From contig LT009757.1 in NCBI GenBank assembly GCA_900012615.1, positions 1,519,851-1,583,850 on the forward strand: a DNA stretch of 64,000 nt, read 5' to 3'. Positions 44,583 through 53,895 of the stretch are shown here, piece after piece. The notes under the pieces were generated by a model. That model saw nothing but the letters and a program-made list of their open reading frames with translations, ran no database searches and was not told the DNA's origin. The DNA comes from Agrobacterium genomosp. 13 str. CFBP 6927 (GTDB taxonomy: Bacteria > Pseudomonadota > Alphaproteobacteria > Rhizobiales > Rhizobiaceae). The stretch's first letter is position 1, and every line of letters begins with the position of its first letter. A program made the position numbers and the translations under genes.

Positions 44583-46073
44583 ATGAGCGCAGAACCGCTC
44601 CTGTCCCTTAAAAATGTCAAAGTCACCTTCGGCGGCGTCCGCGCGCTGAAGGGTGTTTCTTTCGAGGTCAATCCGGGTGAAGTGCATTGCCTTGCCGGCG
44701 AAAACGGCTGCGGCAAAAGCACACTGATCAAGGTCATCACAGGCGTTTATACGCCCGAGAGCGACGCCGAGCTCTATTTCGACGGCAAGCCGATAGCCAC
44801 AATGACCCCAACGCTTGCGCAGTCGCTTGGCATTCAGGTGATCTGGCAGGATCTGGCGCTGTTCGATGAAATGACGGTGGCTGAAAATATCGGCTTTCAG
44901 TATGCGGTGAATGGAAAATACGGGCTGGTCGACAAGCGCGCCATCGAACAGGCTGCCGAAAAGGCGCTGGCCCGGCTCGGCGTCGAGATCGATCTCGACA
45001 GGCCGCTCAAGGAACTGCCCATCGCCCAGCGTCAGATCGTGGCGATTGCCCGCGCGCTGGTCGGGGAAGCGCGGCTCGTTTTCATGGATGAACCGACCGC
45101 GTCGCTTACGCAGTCGGAAACGGATTACCTGATCGACATCGTCCGCAACCTGTCGGCCTCGGGTGTCGCGGTTGTCTTCGTCTCGCACCGCCTAGCGGAA
45201 GTGCTCGAGATTTCAGACCGCATCACCGTGCTGCGAGACGGCTCGCTCGTCGGTGTCTTTCCCGTTGAAGGCATGACCCAGTCACGGGTGACCGAGCTGA
45301 TGACCGGCCGCAATTTCGACAGCGCCGTCATTGCCGCTGATCACGATGACAAGCCCGTCGTTCTCTCGGTGCGCGGGCTGAGCCGCGCCGGCGAGTTCGC
45401 GGATGTTTCGTTCGATCTGCGGCGGGGCGAAACGCTCGGCATTACCGGCCTGCTCGGAGCCGGCCGCACGGAACTGGCTCTGACGCTGTTCGGCATGCAT
45501 CGGCCGCAATCGGGTGAAATCCTCATCGATGGAAAGAAGGTGGATTTCCATTCCAACCGCGATGCGATCCGGGCGGGTGTCGCCTATCTTTCCGAAGACC
45601 GGCTATCGCTTGGCCTAAACCAGCCGCAATCCATTGCCGACAATCTCGTCATGGCCTCGCTGGACCGGCTGCTGAGCGGCGGCCTCATCTCACCCTCTAA
45701 AAAGGCGGATGTCGTTTCCCGCTGGATTTCGGCGCTCGGCGTCAAGATCGGCCTGCCCGAAGATCCGATCCGCACGCTTTCGGGCGGCAACCAGCAGCGT
45801 GTGGCGATTGCCAAGTGGTTGGCGATCGGGCCGAAAATCCTCATCCTCGATGCGCCGACTGTGGGGGTCGATGTCGGCGCTCGCGCCGGCATCTTCGAAA
45901 TCGTCCGCAAGCTCGCCGCAGAAGGTCTCTCTATCATCGTGATCTCCGACGAAGCCCCGGAAGTTTATTTCAATACAGACAGGGTCATCCACATGGTCGA
46001 AGGCCGGTTCCACGCCACCTATGATCCGCGACGCCTGTCGCTGACCGAACTGGAGTCCGCCATCTATGCGTAG
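44583..46073 (+). CDS. Sugar ABC ATPase, RbsA-like, two domains (CUT2)
   Basis: ATPase of 496 residues with two nucleotide-binding domains. Domain 1 has Walker A GENGCGKST, a signature-like LPIAQRQIV and Walker B LVFMDEPTASLT. Domain 2 has the reduced Walker A usual for CUT2 proteins (GLLGAGRTE), signature LSGGNQQRV and Walker B LILDAPTVGVD, in which Ala (A424) replaces the usual catalytic Glu. Hydrolysis would then rest mainly on domain 1's Walker B glutamate. The stop overlaps the first permease by 8 nt. Confidence 0.93.
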   Translation: MSAEPLLSLKNVKVTFGGVRALKGVSFEVNPGEVHCLAGENGCGKSTLIKVITGVYTPESDAELYFDGKPIATMTPTLAQSLGIQVIWQDLALFDEMTVAENIGFQYAVNGKYGLVDKRAIEQAAEKALARLGVEIDLDRPLKELPIAQRQIVAIARALVGEARLVFMDEPTASLTQSETDYLIDIVRNLSASGVAVVFVSHRLAEVLEISDRITVLRDGSLVGVFPVEGMTQSRVTELMTGRNFDSAVIAADHDDKPVVLSVRGLSRAGEFADVSFDLRRGETLGITGLLGAGRTELALTLFGMHRPQSGEILIDGKKVDFHSNRDAIRAGVAYLSEDRLSLGLNQPQSIADNLVMASLDRLLSGGLISPSKKADVVSRWISALGVKIGLPEDPIRTLSGGNQQRVAIAKWLAIGPKILILDAPTVGVDVGARAGIFEIVRKLAAEGLSIIVISDEAPEVYFNTDRVIHMVEGRFHATYDPRRLSLTELESAIYA

Positions 46074-47082
46074 GCTCATCCTCGGACATACGACCGAATT
46101 CACGCTACTTGTGGTCATGGTGCTGCTCTGCACGGGACTGTCTTTCGCCACCGACCGCTTTCTCACCATCTCCAACGCCTTCGATGTGCTGAATGTCTCG
46201 GCGGTCAACATCATCTTCGCGGTTGGCCTGCTCGTGGTGCTGATCTCGGGCGGTATCGACATTTCCTTCGCGGTCGCAGCCTCCGTTGTCCAATATGTCA
46301 CGGTGCTGGCGCTCAATGCGCTCGGCGGCGGCAACTGGGCGGAAGGTTTCATCATCGCCGGCGCGGTTGGCCTTGGTCTCGGTTTCGTCAACGCCTTCCT
46401 TGTCTGGCGGCTCAACATCATTTCCATTGTTGCGACCATTTCCACCTTCAACATCTTCTTCGGGCTGTTGATGTTCTTCACCAAGGGCGTGTCGATCTAC
46501 GACCTGCCGGAATGGCTGTCGACGCGCGTGGTGTTTTACGAGCGCGAGATGTCCGATGGTTCCTGGGTTGAGCTGACGCTGCCGGTCGTGGTCATGATCC
46601 TCTGCTGCTTTGCCACCTGGTTCATGATTTCGCGCACCACCGTCGGCCGCAAACTTTATGCATTCGGTGACAATCCCGAAGGCGCACGCCGCTTCGGCAT
46701 CAATATCGGCGCCATGCATTACATTTCCTTCGGCTGGCTCGGCCTGATGGCGGGCATTGCCGGGCTCATGCAGGCGCATTACGCGCAGGAGGTGGTGCCG
46801 AACGCGCTTTATGGCCGCGAGCTGGATGTTCTTGCCGCAACCGTCCTCGGCGGTGCACGGCTTGGCGGCGGCAAGGGCTCCGTCATCGGCTGTGTGCTCG
46901 GGGTGCTGATGGTGTCCATCACCCAGAACGGCCTCAACCTGATGGGCGTTTCTCCCTTTGCCTTCAAGATGATTGTCGGTGCCATCATCCTCATCGCCAT
47001 CACGCTCTCTTCCACCCGCTTCGACAAGCTCCTGCCGAGCGCCTTACGGACATCCGCAAAGAAGGGGAGCGCCCAGCGATGA
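46066..47082 (+). CDS. Sugar ABC permease 1, RbsC-like (CUT2)
   Basis: Membrane subunit of 338 residues with about ten hydrophobic segments starting at EFTLLVVMVLLCTGLSFATDRFL. CUT2 features are VGLLVVLISGGIDISFAVAASV, NAFLVWRLNIISIVATIST, and GGARLGGGKGSVIGCVLGVLMVSITQNGLNLMG. It is one of two non-identical permeases, an AraH/LsrC-LsrD style arrangement rather than one RbsC homodimer. Confidence 0.92.
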   Translation: MRRLILGHTTEFTLLVVMVLLCTGLSFATDRFLTISNAFDVLNVSAVNIIFAVGLLVVLISGGIDISFAVAASVVQYVTVLALNALGGGNWAEGFIIAGAVGLGLGFVNAFLVWRLNIISIVATISTFNIFFGLLMFFTKGVSIYDLPEWLSTRVVFYEREMSDGSWVELTLPVVVMILCCFATWFMISRTTVGRKLYAFGDNPEGARRFGINIGAMHYISFGWLGLMAGIAGLMQAHYAQEVVPNALYGRELDVLAATVLGGARLGGGKGSVIGCVLGVLMVSITQNGLNLMGVSPFAFKMIVGAIILIAITLSSTRFDKLLPSALRTSAKKGSAQR

Positions 47083-48074
47083 GCAGCCTTGTCAGGAAAT
47101 TCAACGCGGTTTTCGGTGCCGACATGGCCGGGCCGGTGATTGCCTTCATCGCGGTCATGCTCATCTTCGGAACCTTTGCCGATAACTTTCTCTCGCTCGC
47201 GACATTCGGTTCGGTCGCCTTCCAGTTGCCGGAACTCGGCCTGCTGACACTGGCGATGCTGCTGCCGTTGCTGACAGGCGGCATCAATTTGTCCGTCACC
47301 TTCGCCGCCAATCTGTCAGGTCTCGCCGCAGCCTGGGTGTTGCAGGCCCATGGCGGGGTGGATGCGCCGCCGAGTGCATTCCTGTTCGCCTGCCTCGCCG
47401 CACTTGTCACCGGCGGCGCTGCCGGCGCGATGACAGGAGCGGCGATTGCCTACACCCGCGCGCACCCCATTCTGGTGACGCTGTCGATGATGATCTTCCT
47501 GCGCGGCCTTGGCGAGTTTCTCACCCGTGGCGGAGACGTTTCCGGTTTCCCCGCCTATATGGCGCCGCTCGGTCATGGCACGCTTCTCGGTCTGCCGATC
47601 CCGCTTCTGATCTTTATCGTCTGCGTCGGCCTCTGGCATGTGCTGCTGACGCGAACCAAGCTCGGCTTCGGCCTGTTGATGATCGGCTCGAACATCGAGT
47701 CCGCGCGTTATTCCGGCCTCAATACGCGCAAGATTCAGGTTCTCGTCTACACGCTCTCGGGTCTGATGTGTGCGGTTGCCGGCATCATCATGCTTGCCCG
47801 TTTCAACTCCGTCCGTGTCGGCCACGGGGAATCCTACCTGTTGATCACGGTGCTGGCGGCCTTTCTTGGCGGCATCAATCCGTTCGGCGGTTTCGGTCGT
47901 GTCCTGCCCGTCTTCGTCGCGCTTATCGTTCTGCAGCTTCTGTCATCCGGCCTCAATCTTCTCGGCGCCAACCAGCATCTGGCAACGGCGCTCTGGGGCG
48001 TGCTGATGATTGTCGTCATGGCGGCGCGCGGCCTGTTTTCAAGCTACTTCGCATCTCTCAGAAAGAAGGTATGA
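47079..48074 (+). CDS. Sugar ABC permease 2, RbsC-like (CUT2)
   Basis: Second membrane subunit, 331 residues, overlapping the first by 4 nt (ATGA). Motifs include MLLPLLTGGINLSVTFAANLSG, AHPILVTLSMMIFLRGLGEFLTRGGDVSGFP and FLGGINPFGGFGRVLPVFVALIVLQLLSSGLNLLG. It is presumed to form a heterodimer with the preceding permease. The epimerase gene follows after one base. Confidence 0.92.
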   Translation: MSSLVRKFNAVFGADMAGPVIAFIAVMLIFGTFADNFLSLATFGSVAFQLPELGLLTLAMLLPLLTGGINLSVTFAANLSGLAAAWVLQAHGGVDAPPSAFLFACLAALVTGGAAGAMTGAAIAYTRAHPILVTLSMMIFLRGLGEFLTRGGDVSGFPAYMAPLGHGTLLGLPIPLLIFIVCVGLWHVLLTRTKLGFGLLMIGSNIESARYSGLNTRKIQVLVYTLSGLMCAVAGIIMLARFNSVRVGHGESYLLITVLAAFLGGINPFGGFGRVLPVFVALIVLQLLSSGLNLLGANQHLATALWGVLMIVVMAARGLFSSYFASLRKKV

Positions 48075-48075
48075 C

Positions 48076-48924
48076 GTGAAAGGCTTCGGTGTTCACGCAA
48101 TGATGTGGTCTCTCAAATGGGACCACGAAAACGCCAGACGGTCCATCGCCGCTGCTGTGGATTACGGTCAGGATTTCATCGAGATTCCGCTTATCGATAT
48201 CCCCTCCGTCGATGCAAAACACACGCGCGCCCTGCTGGAGAAATACGGCTTGCGCGCCGTCTGCTCGCTGGTGCTGCCGGAGCCGGCCTGGGCGTCCGTA
48301 CGTCCCGATGCGGCAATCGACCATCTGAATGCCGCACTCGACAAGGCCGCCGATATGGGCGCGGAAGCGCTGACGGGTGTTACCTATGGCGGCACCAATG
48401 AGCGAACCGGATTTCCGCCGACACAGGCTGAATATGACAATCTGACAAGGGCGCTCTCCAGGGCTGCCGGCCACGCAAAAACACTCGGCCTGCAATTCGG
48501 CATCGAGACCGTCAACCGCTACGAGAACCATCTGCTCAACTCCGCCGAACAGGCGGTGGCGCTGGTGGAGCGGATCGGTGCGGACAACGTCTTCATCCAT
48601 CTCGATACCTTCCACATGAACATGGAGGAAAAGGGCATCGCCAATGGCATCATCGCTGCCCGCGACCATCTTAAATACATGCATATGTCGGAAAGCGACC
48701 GCGGCACGCCGGGTTGCGGCAATGTTGCCTGGGACGAGGTGTTTTCGGCGCTCGCGGCCATCGGCTTCAAGGGTGTGCTGACGCTCGAAAGCTTCGCTGC
48801 GATGCCCAAGGAGATGGCGGGCGCGATTTCGACCTGGCGGCCTGTTGCGCCCAGCGCCGATGAGGTTCTCGACAAGGGACTGTCATTCCTGCGCGACAAG
48901 GCAAACCAGTACCGCATTTTCTGA
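48076..48924 (+). CDS. Ketose 3-epimerase-family TIM-barrel protein (paralogue of D-psicose 3-epimerase)
   Basis: Sugar epimerase/isomerase of 282 residues. The GTG at 48076 has AGAAGG 6 nt upstream and lies one base after the permease stop. It retains all metal ligands of the D-tagatose/D-psicose 3-epimerase family at equivalent motifs: E144 (FGIETVNRYENH), D177 (HLDTFHMN), H203 (YMHMSESDRG) and E238 (LESF), plus R209. It should be an active Mn/Co-dependent 3-epimerase with a different substrate from the second copy at 49683, for example a 4- or 5-carbon ketose or another ketohexose. The family is firm and the substrate open. Confidence 0.85.
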   Translation: MKGFGVHAMMWSLKWDHENARRSIAAAVDYGQDFIEIPLIDIPSVDAKHTRALLEKYGLRAVCSLVLPEPAWASVRPDAAIDHLNAALDKAADMGAEALTGVTYGGTNERTGFPPTQAEYDNLTRALSRAAGHAKTLGLQFGIETVNRYENHLLNSAEQAVALVERIGADNVFIHLDTFHMNMEEKGIANGIIAARDHLKYMHMSESDRGTPGCGNVAWDEVFSALAAIGFKGVLTLESFAAMPKEMAGAISTWRPVAPSADEVLDKGLSFLRDKANQYRIF

Positions 48925-48950
48925 AAGCACTCATTATCGGGGCGAGAACC

Positions 48951-49616
48951 TTGAGCACTATTGACGATAATGCCCGCGAGATTGCGGGCCTTGCCCTCCA
49001 GCGACTGGAAAGGTCAAAAGGCCGGCGTGTGATGATTGCGATTGCCGGTGCCCCCGGATCGGGAAAATCAACCATCGCCGAATGCGTGGTCGATGCGTTG
49101 AACGCAGGCGAAGGCGTGTCCGCCGCACTGTTCCCGATGGATGGCTTTCATTATGACGATGCCGTTCTGGACGAAATGAAACGCCGTCCCTTCAAGGGCG
49201 CCATCGATACGTTCGATGCGCACGGCCTGCGCCACATGGTTGAGCGCCTGAAGGCCAATGAAGACGATGTCGTCGCCGTCCCCGTCTTTGACCGCGCCAT
49301 CGAGATCGCGCGCGCCGGCGGCCGTCTGATCCCGCAATCCGTCGATATCATCGTCTGCGAAGGCAATTATCTCCTCGCCGGCCAGTCGCCATGGGATCGC
49401 CTCAAGCCGATCTTCGATCTCACGATTTTCGTTGATGTCGACGAGGAGGATCTGCGTGCGCGGCTGCGGGACCGCTGGCGAAGCTTCGGTCTCGGCGAGG
49501 ACGAGATCAACCGGAAGGTGGAGGAAAACGATCTCCCCAACGGCCGCTTCATCATATCGACAAGCACGGAGCCGGACCTTCGCATCGGAAATCCGGGCAG
49601 CAGTCCCGCGTCCTGA
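48951..49616 (+). CDS. P-loop kinase of the uridine-kinase/FrcK type
   Basis: Nucleoside/sugar-kinase-like P-loop protein of 221 residues. Walker A is GAPGSGKST (32-40), then MDGFHYDD, a CEGNYLL segment and a LID-like RLRDRWRSFG. It starts at a TTG preceded by GGGGCGAG; the next in-frame ATG lies inside the first strand, too late. The resemblance is to FrcK, which accompanies the rhizobial fructose importer. Placed between two epimerases, it may phosphorylate the D-fructose formed from D-allulose or D-allulose itself. Confidence 0.8.
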   Translation: MSTIDDNAREIAGLALQRLERSKGRRVMIAIAGAPGSGKSTIAECVVDALNAGEGVSAALFPMDGFHYDDAVLDEMKRRPFKGAIDTFDAHGLRHMVERLKANEDDVVAVPVFDRAIEIARAGGRLIPQSVDIIVCEGNYLLAGQSPWDRLKPIFDLTIFVDVDEEDLRARLRDRWRSFGLGEDEINRKVEENDLPNGRFIISTSTEPDLRIGNPGSSPAS

Positions 49617-49682
49617 ACCTGCCTGAAGGGCTGCGCCTCCCCATCCAAAGTCAAGCGAAACAGAAAAGCGAAAGAGACCCCC

Positions 49683-50552
49683 ATGAAACACGGCATCTAT
49701 TACTCCTACTGGGAACATGAGTGGAGCGCTAAGTTCGGCCCCTATATCGAGAAGGTCGCCAAGCTCGGTTTCGATATCATCGAAGTCGCCGCCCACCACA
49801 TCAATGAATACAGCGACGCCGAACTCGCAGTCATCAGGCAGAGTGCGAAGGATAACGGCATCATCCTCACCGCCGGTATCGGCCCGTCGAAAACCAAGAA
49901 CCTGTCGTCGGAAGATGCTGCGGTTCGCGCAGCCGGCAAGGCGTTTTTTGAACGTACCCTGTCCAATGTCGCCAAGCTCGACATCCACACCATCGGCGGC
50001 GCGCTGCATTCCTATTGGCCGATCGACTATTCGCAGCCGGTCGACAAGGCGGGCGATTATGCGCGCGGCGTCGAAGGCATTCACGGCATTGCAGATTTCG
50101 CCAATGATCTCGGCATCAACCTGTGCATCGAAGTCCTCAACCGCTTCGAAAATCACGTGCTCAACACGGCGGCCGAAGGCGTTGCTTTCGTCAAGGATGT
50201 CGGCAAGAACAACGTGAAAGTCATGCTGGATACTTTCCATATGAATATCGAAGAAGACAGCTTTGGCGAGGCCATCCGTACGGCGGGCCCGTTGCTGGGA
50301 CATTTCCATACCGGCGAGAGCAATCGCCGCGTACCGGGCAAGGGCAGGATGCCCTGGCACGAAATCGGCCTCGCCCTTCGCGATATCAATTACACCGGCG
50401 CGGTCGTCATGGAGCCTTTCGTCAAGACCGGCGGTACGATCGGGTCCGACATCAAGGTGTGGCGCGATCTCAGCGGCGGCGCCGACCTTGCGAAAATGGA
50501 CGAGGATGCCCGCAATGCCCTGGCATTCTCCCGTTTCGTCCTTGGCGGCTGA
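49683..50552 (+). CDS. dpe: D-psicose (D-allulose) 3-epimerase
   Basis: Interconverts D-allulose and D-fructose. The 289-residue sequence agrees nearly completely with the characterised Agrobacterium tumefaciens enzyme as I recall it; the differences I see include V50, H134, E196 and S213. Metal ligands E150, D183, H209 and E244 and substrate-contacting R215 are present, as are the paired MLDTFHMNIEE and VVMEPFVKTGG motifs. It ends the importer operon, consistent with uptake of D-allulose and entry into fructose metabolism. This is the most securely named gene of the cluster. Confidence 0.97.
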   Translation: MKHGIYYSYWEHEWSAKFGPYIEKVAKLGFDIIEVAAHHINEYSDAELAVIRQSAKDNGIILTAGIGPSKTKNLSSEDAAVRAAGKAFFERTLSNVAKLDIHTIGGALHSYWPIDYSQPVDKAGDYARGVEGIHGIADFANDLGINLCIEVLNRFENHVLNTAAEGVAFVKDVGKNNVKVMLDTFHMNIEEDSFGEAIRTAGPLLGHFHTGESNRRVPGKGRMPWHEIGLALRDINYTGAVVMEPFVKTGGTIGSDIKVWRDLSGGADLAKMDEDARNALAFSRFVLGG

Positions 50553-50571
50553 TGACCCATAAGCGCATCGA

Positions 50572-50597
50572 CCGGGCGGCGGCCATCTGTCGCCCGG
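50572..50597 (+). terminator. Candidate terminator of the D-allulose operon
   Basis: Seven-bp arms (CCGGGCG / CGCCCGG) with a 12-nt loop, 19 nt after the epimerase stop. There is no clear T-run. Confidence 0.4.
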
Positions 50598-50711
50598 GCA
50601 GCCACTGCTATGTTTGCCCGCCATCGCCGAGTTGAAAAGATAACCGCTTGTGGGCTAAAGCACTGATGTCTCTTCGGGATCAAAACGATCCGCCCAAGAC
50701 CATTGGTTTGC

Positions 50712-51707
50712 ATGATCCCTGTCGCACTCCCCTCCGTCGAAGCGCTGCTTCTCCTTGCTTTCTTGCTCATCACGACCCTCATATGGATCGTCTGGACGCT
50801 CTCGCTGTTCGTGCGATATGTGGCAGGCCGCTGGAAGCGCCCGATGATCCTGCCCTATGGGCTCGTAACCGCCGTCGCGCTTTTCACCCTCTTTCGGTTC
50901 GGTGATTTTTATCTGCAGATGCGCGCCTATGACAAAGAGAGGGCGGCAAGCCATCGGCCGGAACTGCTCGAGCCGTCGCGCCTTGGCCAGATCGATATGC
51001 CTAAAGGCACGAAACTCGAACTGGCCATTGCCAACGACAGGGAAGCCTTCGATCGGGCCGTGTTTCCGCATTCGGTGCGGGTGGCGGATATCGATGCCGT
51101 CGAGATTGCCCGTTATATCGCGATAAAAACCAACGAGAATTACGAAGCGGTGGGCTTTACCCCGCAGACCATGCGGATTACCGGCAACGGCGTGACCACC
51201 CAGAGCGGCTGGCGCTGCGACGCGACGCAACCGGTGGAGTTCGATCTTTCGCCCGATGGCGGTATCTCCGCTTTCAGCAACTGCACTCTTGCCGATGGCA
51301 ATGTTGTTGATGGCATCAGCCTGCCGAAAGGCACGTCCCTGCGCGCCTCCACCGGCAATGTCTATATCGATGGCTTCGTCGATTCCGATCGATGGGTTCT
51401 TGACACGGCTCAGGACCAGACCGTTCACATCGACAGTTTCGATCTTTCCGAGGCGATGCTTGCCCTTGATGGCGAACGAAAACTGCACGAGATCAGAAGA
51501 GGTGTCCTGTCGAAAGACGCAACGCTCGGGACGCTTCACCATGCCGCCGGAACCAATATTCGCTACAATCCCCGGCATCTTCGCAAGGACTATCCCGGCG
51601 CGTGGTTGATAATTCCGCCTCTGCCCGCTGCCGATGCTCCACCGGTGCCGTCGCATGATATCGTGCAGGGCAGGGACGGAAAGGTTCTGTCCAGCCCTGC
51701 CGACTGA
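50712..51707 (+). CDS. Hypothetical membrane-anchored protein
   Basis: A 331-residue protein I do not recognise. Two hydrophobic segments (about 9-34 and 47-62) are followed by a roughly 260-residue soluble region, probably periplasmic, with two similar short elements (LDMPKGTKLELA-like IDMPKGTKLEL and ISLPKGTSLRA). Codon use shows strong GC at third positions, supporting a real gene despite a long antisense frame. No good ribosome-binding site precedes the ATG; a TTG nine bases earlier is possible. It converges with the ectoine importer 11 bp away. Confidence 0.7.
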   Translation: MIPVALPSVEALLLLAFLLITTLIWIVWTLSLFVRYVAGRWKRPMILPYGLVTAVALFTLFRFGDFYLQMRAYDKERAASHRPELLEPSRLGQIDMPKGTKLELAIANDREAFDRAVFPHSVRVADIDAVEIARYIAIKTNENYEAVGFTPQTMRITGNGVTTQSGWRCDATQPVEFDLSPDGGISAFSNCTLADGNVVDGISLPKGTSLRASTGNVYIDGFVDSDRWVLDTAQDQTVHIDSFDLSEAMLALDGERKLHEIRRGVLSKDATLGTLHHAAGTNIRYNPRHLRKDYPGAWLIIPPLPAADAPPVPSHDIVQGRDGKVLSSPAD

Positions 51708-51718
51708 TTGCGCGAGGG

Positions 51719-52498
51719 TCACCGTAAGACGGAAGCGAGAAATTCGCGTGTGCGGTCTTCTTTCGGCTGGCCGAAAATCTCGTCCGGTTTTCCCTGTTCG
51801 CAGATGCGGCCCTTGTCGAAGAAGCAAACGCGGTCCGAGACTTCCCGGGCAAAACGCATTTCATGGGTGACGAGAAGCATCGTCAGGTCATGCTCATGGG
51901 CCAGGTCGCGGATGACGGACAGCACTTCGCCGACCAGTTGCGGGTCGAGCGCCGAGGTCGGCTCATCGAAAAGCAGGACACGCGGACGCATGGCAAGCGA
52001 GCGCGCAATGGCGACACGCTGCTGCTGCCCGCCGGAAAGCTGCACCGGATAGTGATCCTTCTTGTCTGCCAGCCCGACCATCTTCAGCAATTCGACTGCG
52101 CGCGCCTCCGCCTCTGCACGGCTGATGCCCAGAACCCGCACCGGCGCTTCCACGATATTGCGAAGGACGGTCATATGGGGGAAGAGATTGAAGCTCTGGA
52201 ACACCATGCCGACATGGTTGCGGATCTGGCGAAGGTGTTTTTCCGAGGCCTTGAAAGGTCCCTTGCCGCCTGGCTCATGGTAGGACATGTCCGCAAGGGT
52301 GAGCTTTCCCTCCTGGAACGGTTCCAGCGTCATGAGAATGCGCAGGACGGTTGATTTGCCGGAGCCGGAAGGACCGATAAGGGTGACTTTTTCGCCCTTC
52401 GCCACGTTGAAATTGAACTGGTCGAGCACCGTCAGAATGCCGAAGCGTTTCGTGACATCGGAAAATTCGATCAGTGGCTGGTTGGTGTTGTTGGTCAT
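51719..52498 (-). CDS. ehuA: Ectoine/hydroxyectoine ABC importer ATPase
   Basis: ATPase of a polar-amino-acid-type importer, 259 residues. Walker [10 protein letters not shown], signature LSGGQQQRV, Walker [13 protein letters not shown] and switch VTHEM are complete. It overlaps the upstream permease by 4 nt and is the last gene of the uptake operon. The ehu name follows from its linkage to two permeases, a binding protein and ectoine-degradation genes, as in Sinorhizobium meliloti. Confidence 0.88.
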   Translation of the reverse strand: MTNNTNQPLIEFSDVTKRFGILTVLDQFNFNVAKGEKVTLIGPSGSGKSTVLRILMTLEPFQEGKLTLADMSYHEPGGKGPFKASEKHLRQIRNHVGMVFQSFNLFPHMTVLRNIVEAPVRVLGISRAEAEARAVELLKMVGLADKKDHYPVQLSGGQQQRVAIARSLAMRPRVLLFDEPTSALDPQLVGEVLSVIRDLAHEHDLTMLLVTHEMRFAREVSDRVCFFDKGRICEQGKPDEIFGQPKEDRTREFLASVLR

Positions 52499-53187
52499 CG
52501 CAAGGGTATTCCTGCTTTTGGAAGCGCCCTTTGCAGGCGGCTGAGGCCTGCCGAGCAGATTATGGTCAGAAGGAGGAAGATCAGGCCCACAAGCGTCAGC
52601 GGCACCAGATATTCGAAGGTGCGCTCGCCGATCATGTTGGCAAGGCCCATCATTTCCAGAACCGTGACGACGGACAGCACCGGCGTTTCCTTGATCATGG
52701 CAACGAGGTAGTTGCCCATGGCTGGAACGATGCGCGGAATGGCCTGCGGGATGATGATATCCCGATAGGTCTGCATGCGTGTGAGATTAAGCGCCGTCGC
52801 CGCTTCCCACTGGCCGTGATGCACCGCCTCGATACCGCCGCGATAGACCTCGGAGGTATAGGCGGCATATTGCAGGCCGAGCGCGAGAGCGCCGGTCAGA
52901 AACGCCGGCAGGACAATGCCGAAATCCGGAAGCACGTAATAGAGAAAGAACAGCTGCACCAGAAGCGGCGTATCACGCAGGAATTCGACAACCAGCGCCG
53001 TTGGCCAGGAGATCATCCTGACGCGGCTGCGGCGCAGCAGCGCGAAGACGAGCCCCAGAACCAGCGCGATGGCGAAGCCGGCGGCGGCCGCCTTCAGCGT
53101 CACCGTCAGGCCGATAAGGATGATCGGCAGGATGGAGGTCGTGTAGGTGAGCCAGGTGGTCGTGTCCCATTCGTAACCATACATCAT
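52495..53187 (-). CDS. ehuD: Ectoine/hydroxyectoine ABC importer permease
   Basis: Membrane subunit of 230 residues, HisM/GlnP type. Hydrophobic segments begin at [33 protein letters not shown]; the family motif [23 protein letters not shown] and EAA loop [34 protein letters not shown] are clear. AAGGAT lies 8 nt before the ATG. It starts 12 nt after the partner permease. C/D naming rests on gene order. Confidence 0.85.
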   Translation of the reverse strand: MMYGYEWDTTTWLTYTTSILPIILIGLTVTLKAAAAGFAIALVLGLVFALLRRSRVRMISWPTALVVEFLRDTPLLVQLFFLYYVLPDFGIVLPAFLTGALALGLQYAAYTSEVYRGGIEAVHHGQWEAATALNLTRMQTYRDIIIPQAIPRIVPAMGNYLVAMIKETPVLSVVTVLEMMGLANMIGERTFEYLVPLTLVGLIFLLLTIICSAGLSRLQRALPKAGIPLR

Positions 53188-53199
53188 GAGCCGATATCC

Positions 53200-53865
53200 T
53201 TACGAATGGCGGGTGCGCGGGAAGACGTTGCCGCGCCGCACGAAGCGTTCGATCACCCGGATGACGACCATCAGGATCAGCGACATCGCGAAATAACAAA
53301 GCAGCGTGATCGAATAGATGCTGGCGCTATCCAGCGTCAGGTTGCGGATCGACTGCGCCGCAAAGGTGAGGTCGGCAATCGAGATCAGCGACACGAGCGA
53401 TGAAAGCTTCAGCGTTTCGATGGCGAGATTACCGAAGGCCGGCATCATCTCGACAACGGCCTGCGGCAGCGAGATGCGAAACAGCGTCTGCATCCGTGTG
53501 AAGTTCAGCGCGCGTGCGGCTTCCAGCTGCTGTACTGAGACCGAAGACAGCGCGCCGCGCACGATCTCGGCGCCGTAACCGCCGGCATGGGCGGCAAGCA
53601 CCAGCACCCCAGTGGTGATCGGATCGAAGCTCAGCCCGACCAGCGGCAGCGCGTAATAGAACCAGAAAAGCTGAACCAGCAGCGAGGTGCCGCGGAACAC
53701 TTCTGTGTAACAAAGCGCGATGGTCGACAGAATTGGTCCACCCTCGACGCGCAGAATGCCGAAGAAAAAGGCGAGCACCGTGCCGACGACAAGGGCTGCG
53801 AGCGTAATCGTCATGGTGACGACGGCGCCTTGCCATAACATCGGCAAATAGGCGGTCATGTCCAT
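53200..53865 (-). CDS. ehuC: Ectoine/hydroxyectoine ABC importer permease
   Basis: Partner permease of 221 residues with the same HisM/GlnP architecture: VVTMTITLAALVVGTVLAFFFGIL, EVFRGTSLLVQLFWFYYALP, and EAA loop QQLEAARALNFTRMQTLFRISLPQAVVEMMPAFG. It follows the binding-protein gene by 60 nt, with a stem-loop in the gap. Confidence 0.85.
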   Translation of the reverse strand: MDMTAYLPMLWQGAVVTMTITLAALVVGTVLAFFFGILRVEGGPILSTIALCYTEVFRGTSLLVQLFWFYYALPLVGLSFDPITTGVLVLAAHAGGYGAEIVRGALSSVSVQQLEAARALNFTRMQTLFRISLPQAVVEMMPAFGNLAIETLKLSSLVSLISIADLTFAAQSIRNLTLDSASIYSITLLCYFAMSLILMVVIRVIERFVRRGNVFPRTRHS

Positions 53866-53895
53866 CTGGTGTTTTCCCGAGTTCTCGAGGAACGA

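Noticed and set aside
49068..50624. 518-codon minus-strand open frame
   Set aside because: It is antisense to the P-loop kinase and D-psicose 3-epimerase genes, shows no family motifs, and is typical of high-GC mirror frames.
50655..51827. 390-codon minus-strand open frame
   Set aside because: It competes with the membrane protein at 50712-51707 and runs into ehuA in another frame. The plus-strand frame has proper membrane segments and better codon use.
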